Source of the DNA: Manis javanica
Lineage: Eukaryota; Chordata; Mammalia; Pholidota; Manidae
Direction of reading: 5' to 3'
Assembly (NCBI RefSeq): GCF_040802235.1
Contig: NC_133157.1
Coordinates: 35,678,501-35,742,500, forward strand
Length of the DNA: 64,000 nucleotides
The notes beneath the pieces were generated by a model that ran no database searches, was not told the DNA's origin, and worked only from the letters and a program-made list of their open reading frames with translations. Below are positions 46,085 through 58,494 of the stretch, in pieces. Numbering within the stretch: the first letter of the stretch is position 1; the number at the start of each line of letters is the position of its first letter. The translations under genes and the position numbers were made by a program.

Positions 46085-49000
46085 TTTTTAAGGTATGATT
46101 GATATATACTCTTATGAAGGTTTCACATGAGAAAACAATGTGGTTACTACACTTACCCATATTATCAAGTCCCCACCCATACCCCAATGCAGTCCCTGTC
46201 CATCAGTGCACCAAGATGCCACAGATTCACTATGTCCCTTCTCTGTGATACACTGTTCTCCCCATGATCCCTCACACCATGTGTACTAAACATAATACCC
46301 CTCAGTTCTCTTCTCCCTCCCTCCCCACCCACCTTCCCACACCCTTCCCCTTTGGTAACCACTAGTTCATTCTTGGAGTCTCTGAGTCTGCTGCCATTTT
46401 GTTCCTTCACTTTTGCTTCATTGTTATACTCCACAAACGAGGGAAATCATTTCATTTGTCTTTCTCCGCCTGGCTTATTCCACTGAGCATAATGTCCTCC
46501 AGCTCCATCCATGTTGTTTCAAATGGTAGGATTTATTTCTTTCTTATGGCTGAATAATATTCCGTTGTGTATATGTACCACCTCTTCTTTAGCCATTCAT
46601 CTACTGATGGACACTTAGGTTCCTTCCATATCTTGGCTATTGTAAAAAGTGCTGCAATAAACATAGGTGTGCGTATGTCTTTTTGAATCTGAGAAGTTGT
46701 ATTCTTTGGGCAAATTCCAAGGAGTGGGATTCCCGGGTCAAATGGTATTTCTATTTTTAGTTTTTTGAGAACCTCCATATTGCTTTCCAGAATGGTTGAA
46801 CTAGCTTACATTCCAACCAGCAGTGTAGAGGGTTCCCCTTTCTCCACATCCTTGCCAACATTTGTTGTTCTTAGCTTTTTCGATGCTGGCCATCCTAACT
46901 GGTGTGAGGTGATATCTCAGTGTGGTTTTAATTTGCATTTCCCTGATGATTAGTGATGTGGAGCATCTTTTCATGTGTGTTGGCCATCTGAATTTCCTCT
47001 TTGGAGAACTGTCTCTTCATATCCTTTGCCCATTTGTTAATCGGGTTATTTGCTTTTTGGGTGTTGAGGTGTGTAAGTTCTTTATATATTTTGGATGTTA
47101 ACCCCTTGTTGAATATGTCATTTGCAAATATATTCTCCCATACTGTAGGATGCCTTTTTGTTCTGTTGACAGTGCCCTTTGCCATACAGAAACTTTTTAG
47201 TTTGATGTAGTCCCATGAGTTCATTTTTGCCTTTGTTTCCCTTTCTTGAGGAGATGCGTTCAGGAAGAAGTTGCTCATGCTTACGTTCAGGAGATTTTTG
47301 CCTGTATTGTCTTCTAAGAGTTTTATGGTTTCATGACTTACATTCAAGTCTTTAATCCATTTCGAGTTTACTTTTGTTTATGGGGTTAAACAGTAATCCA
47401 GTTTCATTCTCTTGCATGTAGCTGTCCAGTGTTGCCAACACCATCTGTTGAAGAGGCTGTCATTTCCCCATTGTATGTCCATGGCCCCTTTATCATATAT
47501 TAATTGACCATATATGGTTGGGTCAGGGCTCTCTAGTCTGTTCCATTGGTCTATGGGTCTGTTCTTGTGCCAGTACCAAATTGTCTTGATTACTGTGGCT
47601 TTGTAGTAGAGCTTGCAGTTGGGGAGCATAATTCCCCCTGCTTTATTCTTCCTTCTCATGATTGCTTTGGCTATTTTGGGTCTTTTGTGGTTCCAAATGA
47701 ATTTTAGAATGATTTTCTCTAGTTCATTGAAGAATGCTGTTGGTGTTTTGATAGGAACTGCATTTAATCTATAGATTTCTTTAGGTAGGATGGCTGTTTT
47801 GACAATATTAATTCTTCCTATCCATGAGCATGGGATGAGTTTCCATTTATTGGTATCTTCTTTAATTTCTCTCATGAGTGTCTTGTAGTTTTCAGGGTAT
47901 ACGTCTTTCACTTCCTGGGTTAAGTTTATTCCAAGTATTTTATTCTTTTTGATGCAACTGTGAATGGAATTGTTTTCCTGATTTCTCTCTCTGCTAGTTC
48001 ATTGTTAGTGTATAGGAATGCCACAGATTTCTGTGTATTAATTTTTTATCCTGCAACTGTGCTGAATTCAGATATTAGATCTAGTAGTTTTGGAGTAGAT
48101 TCTTTAGGGTTTTTTATGTACAATATTATGTCATCTGCAAACAGGTACAGTTTAACTTCTTCCTTACCAGTCTGGATGCCTTTTATTTCTTTGTGTTGTC
48201 TGATTGCCGTGGCTAGGACCTCCAATACTATGTTGAACAGAAGTGGGGAGAGTGGGAATCCTTGTCTTGTTCCCAATCTTAAAGGAAAAGCTTTCCACTT
48301 CTCACTGTTAAGTATAATGTTGGCTGTGGGTTTGTCATATATGTCCTTTATTATGTTGAGATACTTGCCCTCTATACCCATTTTGTTGAGAGTTTTTATC
48401 ATGAATGGGTGTTGAATTTTGTCAAATGCTTTTTCAGCATCTATGGAGATGATCATGTGGTTGTTGTCCTTCTTTTTGTTGATGTGATGGATGATGTTGA
48501 TGGATTTTCGAATGTTGTACTATCCTTGCATCCCTGGAATGAATACTGCTTGATCATGATGGATGATCTTTTTGATGTATTTTTGAATTTGGTTTGCTAA
48601 TATTTTGTTGAGTATTTTTGCATCTATGTTCATCAGGGATATTGGTCTGTAATTTTCTTTTTTTGTGGGGTCTTTGCCTGGTTTTGGTATTAGAGTGATG
48701 CTGTCCTCTTAGAATGAGTTTGGAAGTATTCCCTCCTCTTCTATTTTCTGGAAAACTTTAAGGAGGATGGGTATTTGGTCTTCACTAAATGTTTGATAAA
48801 ATTCAGTGGTGATACCATCTGGTCCAGGACTTTTGTTGTTACATAGTTTTTTGATTACCGATTCAATTTCGTTGCTGGTAGTTGGTCTGTTCAGATTATC
48901 TGTTTCTTCCTTGTCAGCCTTGGAAGGTTGTGTTTTTCTAGAAAGTTGTCAATTTCTTCTAGGTTATCCAGTTTGTTAGCATATAATTTTTCATAGTATT

Positions 49001-50237
49001 CTCTAATAATTCTTTGTATTTCTGTGGTGTCCGTAGTGATTTTTCCTTTCTCATTTCTGATTCTGTTTATGTGTGTAGACTGTCTTTTTTTCTTGATAAG
49101 TCTGGCTAGGGGTTTATCTATTTTGTTTATTTTCTCAAAGAACCAGCTCTTGCTTTCATTGATTCTTTTTATTGTTTTATTCTTCTCAGTTTTATTTATT
49201 TCTGCTCTCATCTTTATTATGTCCCTCCTTCTACTGACTTTGGGCCTCATTTGTTCTTCCTTTTCTAGTTTCATTAATTGTGGGTTTAGACTGCTTATAT
49301 GGAATTGTTCTTCTTTCCTGAGGTAGGCCTGTATTGTAATATACTTTCCTCTTAGCATTGTCTTGGCTGTGTCCCACAGATTTTGCAGTGTTGAATTATT
49401 TTTGTCATTTGTCTCCATATATTGCTTGATCTCTGTTTTTATTTGGTCATTGATCCATTGGTTATTTAGGAGCATGTTGTGAAACCTCCATGTGTTAGTG
49501 AGAACTTTCATTTTCTTTGCATAACTTATTTCTAGTTTCATACCTTTGTGGTCTGAGAAACTGGTTGGTACAATTTTAATCTTTTTGAATTTACTGAGGC
49601 TCTTTTTTTGGCCTAGTATATGATCTAATCTTGAGAATGTTCCATGTGCACTTGAGAAGAATGTATATTCTGCTGCTTTTAGGTGTAGAGTTCTGTAGAT
49701 GTCTGTTAGGTCCATCTGTTCTAATGTGTTTGTTCAGTGCCTCTGTGTCCTTACTTATCTTCTGCCTGGTTGATGTGTCCTTCAGAGTGAGTGGAGTGTT
49801 GAAGTCTCGTAGAATGAATGCACTGCATTCTATTTCCCCTTTTAGTTCAGTTAGTATTTGTTTCACATAGGTAGGTGCTCCTCTGTTGGGAGCATAGATA
49901 TTTATAATGGTTGTATCTTCTTGTTGAATTGACCCCTTTATCATTAGGTAATGTCCTTCTTTATCTCCTGTGACTTTCTTTGTTTTGAAGTCTTATTTTG
50001 TCTGATACAGGAACTGCAACTCCTGCTTTTTTCTATTAGTTGCATGAAATATCTTTTTATCTCCCTTCACTTTTAGTCTGTGTATGTCTTTGGATTTAAA
50101 GTGAGTCTCCTGTTGGCAGCATATAGATGGGTCTTGTTTTTTTATCCATTCAGTGACTGTGCCTTTTGGTTGGTGCATTCAGTCCGTTTACATTTAGGGT
50201 GATTATCAATAGGTTTGTACTTATTGCCATTGCAGAC
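46085..50237 (-). mobile_element. LINE-1 copy A, ORF2-bearing, 5'-truncated, decayed
   Basis: The element runs antisense: 3' UTR at about 46085-46430, then ORF2 up to its ATG at 50230 (MAISTNLLIITLNVNG). Translated pieces in order on the minus strand show the endonuclease N-terminus (49993-50230 and 49591-49944), a 274-residue segment (48891-49715), the reverse transcriptase with a YLFADDIIL motif (48046-48456), a downstream segment (47378-47911) and the C-terminus (46533-47347). Stops and frameshifts separate the pieces, so it is inactive. ORF1 is absent: the element ends about 7 bases beyond the ORF2 start, at an 11-T run. Confidence 0.95.
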
Positions 50238-51171
50238 TTTTTTTTTTTCATATACTCCTTCCCGCAGTGGGAGTCTCCAACCTGGCTGGCAGGGCCTCTG
50301 GGTTGGGCGGCAGCATCCTGGACCCGCAGCAGAGCCTTGAGCATGCACGTGCTGCTGCGGCCTCTGCCTTGTCGTCCTTTGCTGCCCAGCTCGCCTTCGT
50401 TCTTTCCCCTTTCTTTTCATTTCCCTCTTTCTTCCCCTCTCCCATTTTTTTCCTCCCCTTCTCCCTCATTCCTGACCTCCCTCACCCCCTTTCTCTTCAA
50501 TAGGGATGCCACGTTAAGGTTCTGGCCCAGCTCCAGATGCCTCATGGACACAGTCTTGTTCAGTGCCCCTGATAGGCCCAGTGTCCTGAAAATGTCAGGA
50601 CTGGTCAGTGTTGTCAGGCAGCTGCGTCTGGGAAGGTCTCTCCCTGCACTCTAGGTGAAACCTCAGTCTGGACGGGGGAGGGCTCTTGACTGAACAAGAA
50701 AGAATTCTTGAGCAGCTCGGAGAAGTGTAGGTAGGGAAGGAATTCATTAAAGAGAGAATGGCAGGGAATGGCAGCAGCCATTGTCAGCAGAGAGCAATAG
50801 GGAACAGAGGGAGGAAAGGGAAGCTCATTTAACTCCTGCTTTGCATAGGGCTGATCCCTTGCCAACTCCTAAAGCAAGGGTCACCTGGCATCCAGTGAAC
50901 GCTTGAATCTGCATGATGTGGGAACTAAGTCCCTATGACCCCAGGATTTGGGGGAGCCGCAGAGAACTGGATGGAGTGAGATTATGTTCTGAGAACTTGC
51001 CAGAGCCAAAGAAAGGAGATTGTTAGGCAGGTTACTAAAGAAAAAGATCGTGCAGCTGCAGTCCCTGCCCAGGTCACCCAGGAAACAGGAACTTGCAAGC
51101 CCAAATCAGAGATCTCAGTAGCCCTTTCCTGCTTGCCTAAAGTAGAACAGAGGGAGTGAAGACTAGTGCTT
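50238..51171. other. Unclassified repeat-like block beside L1 copy A
   Basis: A T11 run at 50238-50248 is followed by GC-rich, then pyrimidine-rich DNA and sequence such as 'agaaagaattcttgagcag' and 'aggaattcattaaagagag', which resembles retroviral LTR debris in other mammals. There is no gag, pol or env frame. On the minus strand the T run would be a poly(A) tail, so the 50249-50650 part could be a separate retrotransposed copy. Confidence 0.3.
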
Positions 51172-51394
51172 AAGTCTAGAAAATAGAATGAAATAGCGAA
51201 GTGACAGACAGTACTTGAAGAGCACAGAGACAAAAACGCAGTAAGTGCTCCCTCTCTGAGGTTGCCTGCGCTCCACTTTCTTCGTGTGTGCTTTTAAATA
51301 AAACTTCTCGCAGCTTAACTTGCTGCGTTTTTGTCTCTGTGCTCTTCAAGTACTGTCTTTGTCACTTTGCTATTTCATTCTATTTTCTAGACTT
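51172..51394. repeat. 75-bp inverted repeat with 71-base loop
   Basis: The left arm (51172-51246) and right arm (51318-51394) are reverse complements except for two single mismatches and one 2-base indel. The loop (51247-51317) contains AATAAA at 51297-51302. Transcribed RNA would form a long hairpin. The arms resemble R/U5-like LTR sequence ('ttttgtctctgtgctcttc'), which may mean head-to-head LTR pieces. Confidence 0.92.
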
Positions 51395-52030
51395 TTAAGG
51401 GTTTTTAAGAGTGGGATAAAGGGCCAGGGTGGGGTATAGGCTTGTCATGTGGTCTCAGGATGTCTATCTCTGATGGTAGACACAATGTCATTCTCCATAA
51501 TTAATCCTCCAGATAATTATGTTAAGATAAATTTACACAGGGAATTTATTGATCTGGTTCCTCTCCAAGATAGTTGTTTCTTTCCCTCAAGCACTGGGAT
51601 CCTATTAGTTAAGACTGCTTGCCTTGCTTTAAGATAGGCTGTTTGCTGATTACCAGGGAATATGTTAGGAATCTTGCTTTTCAACTCTGCTCTTTAAAGA
51701 TGGAATCTTTAGCCTTAAGATGGAGTCCCTCCTGTTCTTACTATGCTATTTCTATCTTGGCTTTTTTGCAAAATTAATCATGACGCTTGTCCCATGTATC
51801 TGCCCTATCTCAAGTGGACATTGAGAACTCACAGAGCTGCTCCTCTGGGATGGGTCAGTGCCTTAAACTTTCCCTGCTGGGCTAGCATCCACAGGAAGGA
51901 TGATGTCTGCGGTCCAGGGATACTTGTTTCAGAGGAGATGAAGGACGCTGTGAGGCCAGGGGGTGCCCATGGCAATGCTAGGTGGGAGCCTGGCTCAGGC
52001 CCATCAGGGCAGAGTGTTAGTGGGCTGAGG
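51395..52030 (+). other. Possible LTR debris, unclassified
   Basis: 'ccttaagatggagtccctc' and 'tgttcttactatgctattt' recall ERV1-type LTR sequence from several mammals. I could not define element ends or genes, so this is a weak call. It follows the inverted repeat directly. Confidence 0.25.
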
Positions 52031-52389
52031 TGAGGACAAGTGCTGAGGGGCAGAAGAAGACTTAGGATCACATCTGAGGAGGCTGACCATGTGGAGGCCT
52101 CTAGCAGGAATGACAGGTGGGATGCTTCTAGAAGGGAAGAAAATTCCAGGCAACTGCCTTCAAATCTCAGAAATCAGTACTATATTGCATTTATGGAGGG
52201 GCTACAATGTGTCAGGTCCTATGTTTGATAGGAACTCTAGCTATATCCTACTAGAGGTAAGAGGAAATGTTTGCTTTAAAAAAAAAGAAAAGTTTTGTCT
52301 GTCTTAAATTCTTCCCCCAACTACTGCCAAAGCAATCAACATAAGATAAAAGTGACCATGATATATCCACTCCTTAAAATCATTTAGTG

Positions 52390-52740
52390 AGGCCATACTT
52401 CCTACACAATATAGAGAACCCTCCACCTGCAGATCTCTCTCTCCTCTTTTAGCTTCTTTTGCCATTACCTGCTTGCACTTGTTGTTCTAGTAATAAAGGA
52501 ATGCGTATAGTATCCCCTGAGTTCCGCATGCTGTTCAGTGCTTCCATATCTTTGCACATCATGATTTTAAGTTCTCTGTTTGGGATGCCCTCACTCCTTT
52601 TTTTCCACCTGGTCTCTGTTTGGGATGCCCTCACTCCTTTTTTTCCACCTGGCTGATTATCAATTGTCCTATCCCAATTCAGCCATCATTTCCTCAGATA
52701 ACATACCCTAAAGGTCGAGGCTGGCTAAATATTCCTTCTT
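52390..52740 (+). repeat. LINE-2-like fragment with a 40-bp tandem duplication
   Basis: 'ctgtttgggatgccctcac' and the following text resemble the sense 3' part of LINE-2. Within it, positions 52573-52612 and 52613-52652 are identical 40-base copies. From 52740 to 55060 I recognise no gene and no certain repeat beyond AT-rich tracts, including a pyrimidine-rich run at 53490-53560. Confidence 0.5.
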
Positions 52741-55064
52741 TCTGCTTTACATAGTGATATCTTCATTTTTTTTTTCCGGTTAAAACATCCTTTAAAACAC
52801 TTTAAATCTATTTGTGTACTTTTTCTTACAATATCAATATCTGCAGTCTGAGCCTGTCTTACATGTCAGTTTGTAGTCCCTCTAGACTCTTGCTCTTGGA
52901 GGTGTGCTTCCTTATATGTTTGATGTTTTGTTAGGAGCTCATATTGGGTTAAACCTGAATTTTCTGAATGCTTAAGGGCCCAAATTGAGAAGATTTGTCT
53001 TGGCTTCTTCTGGGTGCTAGGGGACACTACTAACCTGGAACAATTTCTATTTATTTCTCAGATTTGGATTTTTCAGACTCTGAGGATGTTATAAATTCAA
53101 ACCACAGGACTACATGAGACTAGGGCTATGATTATAAATTAGTGGGGAAAATTATTAGTATTAATGTTAGCTTTCCACTCAGTTTTGCTAATTCTGCCTA
53201 TTTCTCAAATACCTCTTCTCCACATTCTTAGTGTCACCACAGACACCTTGGTTTTCTTGTTGGTTCTTGTTGCCAGCATACTGATTCTTCTGATATAGAT
53301 ATAGCCCTTTTAGCTTCCTGGCTTTATGTGCAGTTCTTAGATTTAGCTCCCTGACCTTGTCAAGTCTGAATACTACTGCTTGTTGGGGCTGATGACCAAC
53401 AAAGCTTTAGATTTCTGGGTTAGGCATATTTTTAGGGCAGTCCTGGTTTCTATGTTGGCTTTCCATCTAATTTTGGCTCTAGAATCTCTTTCTTTTTTTC
53501 TACCTTTCTTCCTCTCTTTCTTTTTTGTCTTTTTCCTTCTCCTTCTTTTCTTTGGTTATTGGAGCTTCCCTTACTTTCTTGTTCCTGTGAGCTCAGCAAT
53601 ACATTTAAAGGTGTATTTGCTCTAATTTATCCATCATTTGGGTGCTTTGCAGGAGAAGGGCATTTCATAACATCTAGCCTAGTTAAATTACCAGAAATAT
53701 AAATCTTAACAGACTTCATTTCAAAAATTGGATTCTGTTTCAGGGTTACTTACAGATTTTTATAATGGAATCTCTGCCAATCATTTTTTTGCCTTTTTTT
53801 TAGTATTTTTAAAAATAGCTCATTAGAGTAATGTATACACACTGTTTTAAAAGTCAGATAGTAATTTAAGTCTCTTAATAAAAAGCAGACTCTTTTCTCA
53901 CTTTCTCCTACCAAAAGTCCTGCTTACCAGTGGTAACCACTTTAACTTCTCTTGGCTATTTTTGTATTGCTGACCTCCTTATTTTTAAATAATATTCTTT
54001 TACCAAATTTCTTGATTTATTAATTTTAGGCATTATGTATTGATTTCTAACCATGGAAGATTAAGATTAGGCTTTCACTATCATCTCCTTTCCTTCCCCC
54101 CCATATTTCTAATTGTTATAATTTTTGGTTAAATCAATGATCAATATTTATATTAAATAGACTATATAAATATTGCTTACTGCTGTGCCAACATACTCCA
54201 TGTTTCCTTGTTCATACAACTTTTTGTTTTTTCAATACTCAATTTTCTCATTATCTGGTCTTCTATATACATAGTCTCTCAAGCCTGCTTACCACCTGGT
54301 TAAAAATCATCAAATAATCATTTGCAGTTCTTTGCCCCCATGCCCCACCACCGCTTCTTGGGTCTGTTTTGTGGGGCTCACTTCCCCTGTCCTCTTCTGC
54401 AAGTGCTTAACCTGGTAGTTACTTCTGCTCTGCTAAGTCAGTTACCACTCTTCAATTTGATTTCTGTCTGTCAGAAGTTCTTTGGCCTTTCTTATGTATC
54501 CCCTTCTGTCATCTTCAGTATTTAGTTTCTTTTTCCTTTGACTTTAATGGAATTTTGGGTGAGAGAAGAGATAAACAGGTATGTTTGATCCACCATATTC
54601 AACTGGAAACTTAATCTTAAATGTGAGAGGGCGTGGTCCATTTTCTCATTAATATTTGAAAGTATTTCTATAGAGATCTCAAAATTTTAACATACACAGT
54701 TGTTTCTTCATGTTTTTCACATGTTATACTTATTGTCCCACTATTGTACATGTAATATTGTGCACTGAAATTGCCTTTGTCAGATGATTTCCCTTACGTT
54801 TTGTGAAGGAAATTCACTTGCGGGAGTTCTCAGAACTCCCTTCAGAGACGGAACTGATGCCCAAAGTTCAGGGAGGGTTATCACCAATGTGGCATAAATC
54901 TGTTGTGAAAAAGGTGTGTTTCCTGGGTGATAAACACCAGAAGATAGCTCTGCAGTATAGAAAAATGAAAAAGCTGTTGGTTTAAAAATTTTTTCACAGA
55001 TAATAAAATGGACCATATTAAGAGACATATTCAGCAAATATATAGCAAATTAGATGAGAAATTT

Positions 55065-55257
55065 TCTTTCAATAGTCATTTCACTATGTAAACAATATAA
55101 ACAAATTATTAATGAGACATCTTTCATCCTTCTTTGGTACTGTCTTCAAAATCCAGTGTATATTTTATACTTGCAGCACATCTCAATTCAGATAACCACA
55201 TTTCAAGGTGCCCAATAGCCACTTGTGGCTACTGGCTATCATATGTGACAACACAGG
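55065..55257 (+). mobile_element. MER5A-type hAT-Charlie DNA transposon relic
   Basis: 'attattaatgagacatctt', 'aatccagtgtatattttat', 'cttgcagcacatctcaatt', 'ccacatttcaaggtgccca' and 'tagccacttgtggctactg' follow the MER5A consensus order. It is truncated at its left end. Confidence 0.85.
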
Positions 55258-55259
55258 AT

Positions 55260-57380
55260 CAAATTATGAAGACATTTCAGGATGCTTGCAGAACAAAGTC
55301 CCTTAACATACATTCATCAGTCACCTTACCTTCTCAGGTGTCTCTGGGGCAAGTGTCTCCTTTGTGATTAAGCTGATCTGGCTAGCAATGCTGAGATGCT
55401 CGAATGTAAGCTCTATACCCGGGGGACAAAAAATTCTATAGAATGGAGTATACATACACCTGTTGGTCATATTATTTGCCCTTTCCAGTAAAGACTACTG
55501 ACTAAGAACCAGTTGAGGATGACATATAGAAAACATTTGAGATTTTCAGAGGAAAAAATAGAAATAATCACTTTAAAAATGAATTTCAGGGTAAGAACAC
55601 AAATTCATTAACTCAATGTAGAAAATCATATTAATCATTTATAATGAGTGTCTGCAATTTGCTTAGAGAGGGGAGAATAAGAATTGGGTCCAAGCCCCGC
55701 ATTCCTTTCTTGTTTTTCAGCATCCATGCAGAGGGAAGAAGAGCAAAGAGGGAGCATTTGTAGGTAAGATTCTGGTTATTCAGTCTAAAGCTCTCAATGG
55801 TTAAACATAATCTCTCCTTTCCATGAGACCCAGGTCTACGGTCTCTGAGGATGTCAGCTGCTAGGGCTCACATTCATAGAAAGGACTGGGAACCTGAAAA
55901 GCCTCTCAGCTCCCTGCTAGGCCTATCCATGGGAAGGAAAGAATGCGGGAGCTGGCCCGTGGGTCTTGCCCACTAGGTGGCGGTATGAAGTGAAGTAGAA
56001 CGAATGTGAAGGTGGGCCCTTGGGTCCTGATTTGGGACAAATTGTTTAACCTTTTAATTTAACTTAGGCTCATATTCCTCCTGGAGATGCACTTGGCCTG
56101 CATCCCTTGCAGCATAGTTATGAGGAGCAGATGTGATAAAGTATAAAATGCTGTTCCATACCTGAGCCCATTGATTGTCACTATTTGACCTCATGTACTA
56201 ATGCTTGGGGCTCTTGGTGTCTAGTCTCCCAAGGGGGTTCCCCCAGAGGACCATTTTACTCACCCTCCTGCAACATGTCTTTACTCCTACTGTCACCTCA
56301 TGTGCCCCAGGTTACCCAGCTTGAAAACTTTGCTAGAAAGGAGCTCATGTGACAGAGGACCTGCTAGCTCTTTGAAAAACAGGTATTGATGAATCTCTTC
56401 TCCTTTCCTGTACCCCTCTTCCTAGCATGGCCTATTTGATTCCAGGGCCCCTGGGCAGCCAAGTTGGCATGGGAGAGTAAATCTATAAGGAGGGTAATGT
56501 GAAAGAAAGCCCCAGATTGAGGAATAAAGTAGCATGAAGTCAGTGATGTGGGCAATGGGACTCCTGCCAGGCCTGTGGGCCCTTCTATTCCTGCTCTGTT
56601 CCCACTGTAGTTTTGCAGCTATATGGGCAAGCTCCTTAAGGAGGGCAGTTTGCAGCAAGATCCCTGCTGAGAGGATCTTGATAGAGTGACCAGAGAAGCT
56701 GTTCTTCTGATGTTTGGGGAGGTTGCTCTGTCCATGTCTCCTATGGCTTCCACAGATTCTCTGCCTGAGTCTCATCTCTCTCTGGCCTCCACATCTCATC
56801 AGACCCTCTAGAAAACCAATTACGCACTTCTCTGAGCTGTCACACACTATCCTAATTATCACCCTGCCAGCCTGAAGACCCTACAGAGGCCCGTCTGCCC
56901 ACACCATACCTGCTCTTAGTCTTCTTCCTTGTCTCCGACATATTCATTTCACCTACCTGTTTTGCTCACCCCCTGATAACTTTATATCCTCCATCTTTGG
57001 AGCTTTCCTTGCCTTCTTATTCATTTAGTCTTTTTGACCCTAACCCTGACTTTCATCTTTGTTACAGGATCTCTGCTACTAGACCCTACCTCCTTCTGAA
57101 CTCTCTCCTTTCACCCTCAAGACTGGGCTTCTCTTGATAACCAGTCTTTTTATTATTCTCATCACCCAGTGCCTTTTGCCACCACCCCTTTTTGCCACTG
57201 AGTCCCATTTTCATATTGGACCATCTTCCACCACCACAACTTGCCTTTGCCCCTCTTCCTTTTAGAGCACACTTAGATCCTGTTCTCTAGCTAGCCTTTG
57301 TGTCTAGACCATTTCACCTTACCTGATTCCACCTTTTCTCAGGATATCAAACTCTTACTCATGGTTTCCTCTTACTCATT
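55260..57380. other. Intergenic DNA with a MIR trace and L2-like text
   Basis: A diverged MIR trace may lie at about 56010-56140 ('gggacaaattgtttaacct'). Positions 56880-57300, pyrimidine-rich and including 'ctttcaccctcaagactgg', resemble the sense 3' end of LINE-2. I see no gene. Confidence 0.4.
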
Positions 57381-57384
57381 TTAA

Positions 57385-58490
57385 AAAATATTTTTAGAAC
57401 TTGAGATATAATTCCCATGCCATAGAATTCACCACTTTAAAATGTAGAATACTGTAGTTTTTAGGATATTCTCAAAGTTGTGCAATCATCACCACTATCT
57501 AATTCTGAAACATTTTTATAATGTCAACAACAGGTGTACCCATTAACACACCCCTTATTCCTCTCTGCCCCCAGTCTCTGACAACCACGAATCTACCTTC
57601 TGTCTCTATAGATTTGCCTATTCTGGATATCTCATATAAATGGAATCATACAATATCTGTGACCTTTTGTGTCTGGCTTCTTTCACATAGCATAAGACTT
57701 GGAAGGTTTATCCATGTTGTAACATGTATCAGTACTTCATTCCTTTTTATGGTTGAATAATATTCCATTGTGTGGCTATACCACATTTTGTTTCTCCATT
57801 CATCAGTTGGTGGACATTTGAGTTGTTTACATCTCTTTTGCTAATCTGAATAATGCTGTTATAAACATTTGTGTATAAGCTTTTGTGGGAACATATATTT
57901 TCATTTCTTTTGGGTATATACCTCAGGATGACATCATTGGGTCATATGATAAGTCTATATTTAACCTTTTGAGGAACCACAGAACTATTTTCCAAAGTAG
58001 TTGTACCATTTTACATTTTCCAGCAATGCACAAGGGTTCCCTAATGACTCAGGACACTGAGATCTTCTCATGTGCTTGTTGGCCATTTATATATCTTATG
58101 CTTTGGCAAAATTTCTATTCAAGTCCTTTGCCTATTTTAAAATTAGGTTGATTGTCTTTTTGTTGTTGAATTGTAAGAGTTTCTTTTTAAATGTATTCTG
58201 GATACTAAACCCTTAAAAATATATGATTTACAAATATTTTCTCCCATTCAATGAACTGTCTTTTCACTTTCTTGATAGTGTCTTTTGAAACAGGAAAGTC
58301 TTTAATTTTTATGAAGTCTAATTTATCTATTTTTTTCTTTGGTTGCTCACACATTTGGTGTCATATCTAAGAAGCCTTTGCCAAATCCAAGATATGAAGA
58401 TTTACCCCTATGTTTTTTCCTAAGAATTTTATTGTTTTAGCTCTTACGCTTAAGTCTTTGATCCATTTTGACATCATTGGTTTTTTAAAA
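57385..58490 (-). repeat. Old LINE-1 3' relic, antisense (first of two)
   Basis: Typical phrases: 'ttgagatataattcccatg', 'ataaatggaatcatacaat', 'gtgtctggcttctttcaca' and 'ttccattgtgtggctatac'. It ends in sequence corresponding to L1 'gatccattttgacatcatt' near 58460. Confidence 0.85.
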
Positions 58491-58494
58491 TCAA

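Noticed and set aside
48046-49944. Retroviral pol or an independent reverse-transcriptase system
   Set aside because: The domain order (endonuclease, reverse transcriptase with FADD, C-terminal segment) and 3' UTR are those of LINE-1, and the frame is broken by stops.
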